Of a stretch of DNA of 6,167 bases, positions 6,081-6,167 are shown piece after piece. The stretch is from Anaerolineae bacterium. GTDB lineage: Bacteria > Chloroflexota > Anaerolineae > Anaerolineales > Villigracilaceae. Each line of letters opens with the position of its first letter. The first letter of the stretch is position 1. The notes under the pieces are model-generated. The model saw only the letters and a list, made by a program, of their open reading frames with translations. It was not told where the DNA came from and made no database searches. Location of the stretch: the NCBI GenBank assembly GCA_003484265.1, contig DNDO01000042.1, positions 19,459 to 25,625 on the forward strand, written 5' to 3'. Made by a program: the position numbers and the translations under genes.

Positions 6081-6085
6081 GTAAG

Positions 6086-6099
6086 TCCCGACAACGGGA
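6086..6099 (+). other. Small hairpin, candidate Stem III of the T-box
   Basis: TCCCG (6086-6090) and CGGGA (6095-6099) form a perfect five-pair stem with an ACAA loop. It lies about 23 bases before the T-box core, in the place usual for Stem III. Confidence 0.5.
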
Positions 6100-6140
6100 T
6101 AAATAGAGAACCAACTTAAGCTGGGTGGCACCGCGAGACT

Positions 6141-6167
6141 CCTCTCTCGTCCCAACGGACGGAGAGG
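6141..6167 (+). terminator. T-box intrinsic terminator, cut by the window end
   Basis: CCTCTCTCGTCC (6141-6152) pairs with GGACGGAGAGG (6157-6167) around the loop CAAC, eleven pairs with a single bulged T. It follows the T-box core directly, as expected for the terminator that competes with the antiterminator. The T-run should lie immediately after the window end. Confidence 0.87.

Larger units (their letters stand above)
5831..6167 (+). promoter_or_regulatory. T-box riboswitch leader, predicted tRNA-Trp sensing
   Basis: A cis-acting leader that binds uncharged tRNA through its anticodon and acceptor end and lets transcription continue. Stem I conserved parts are in order: GACGAGGA at the base (5849-5856); the AGTA S-turn (5859-5862); the ACTTC/GAAGT helix (5864-5868 with 5921-5925); AGAGAG (5881-5886); GGTGAAAG near the apex (5898-5905); the specifier loop GAA-TGG-A (5927-5933); and the closing CCTC (5934-5937) pairing with GAGG (5852-5855). 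The T-box core GGGTGGCACCGCG lies at 6123-6135. Its UGGC bulge (6126-6129) pairs with GCCA at a tRNA 3' end, so the discriminator base should be G, consistent with bacterial tRNA-Trp. The leader is long, over 335 nt to its terminator. The controlled gene lies beyond base 6167 and is expected to be a tryptophan-related gene such as trpS or a trp biosynthesis gene. Confidence 0.95.

Noticed and set aside
1..6167. Search by eye for CRISPR arrays, tRNA or rRNA genes, insertion-sequence ends and toxin-antitoxin pairs
   Set aside because: No regularly spaced repeats, cloverleaf-like sequences, terminal inverted repeats with transposase, or paired small genes were seen. The T-box core resembles part of a tRNA-pairing RNA but is not itself a tRNA.

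Overview
This window looks like chromosomal DNA from a mid-GC, non-model bacterium, most likely a member of the Chloroflexota (Anaerolineae). That placement is inference. It rests on three points: a T-box leader, which occurs in Bacillota, Actinomycetota, Chloroflexota and a few other phyla; frequent TTG and GTG starts with clear Shine-Dalgarno (SD) sequences; and a short HEAT-type N-terminal module that I recall as common in Anaerolineae proteins. All supported genes are on the + strand.

Bases 2-3120 are the 3' end of a branched-chain amino acid operon. It holds a 5'-truncated citramalate synthase (cimA), 3-isopropylmalate dehydrogenase (leuB, TTG start) and branched-chain aminotransferase (ilvE). 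CimA makes citramalate from pyruvate and acetyl-CoA, LeuB-type enzymes carry out the oxidative decarboxylation in both the leucine and the citramalate routes, and IlvE does the final transamination. Together they suggest a threonine-independent isoleucine route combined with leucine synthesis. A perfect 16-bp hairpin starting right after the ilvE stop ends the operon.

Bases 3177-4815 form a single-gene unit: a TATAAT -10 element, a consensus SD, and a 522-residue cytosolic P-loop ATPase with Walker A, Walker B, a sensor-2-like arginine and a probable C-terminal winged helix. It resembles Sll1717-type/ORC- or STAND-like ATPases, and its role is unknown. A weak hairpin terminator follows.

Bases 4816-5795 are more AT-rich (about 24% GC by hand count at 4961-5040, against roughly 50% or more in the genes before). 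They hold a possible micro-ORF behind a nine-base perfect SD, a 170-residue protein with an N-terminal HEAT-like domain and about three membrane segments, and about 200 bp without a recognisable gene.

Bases 5796-6167 are a well-formed T-box riboswitch with a consensus promoter (TTGACA, 17 bp, TACAAT). The specifier reads UGG (Trp) and the acceptor-pairing bulge reads UGGC, which fits a tRNA with discriminator base G, as in bacterial tRNA-Trp. The regulated gene lies beyond the window and is predicted to be a tryptophan gene (trpS, a trp biosynthesis gene or a transporter). The leader also contains a second hairpin followed by six T's, upstream of the canonical antiterminator/terminator. This is the most unusual structure in the window.
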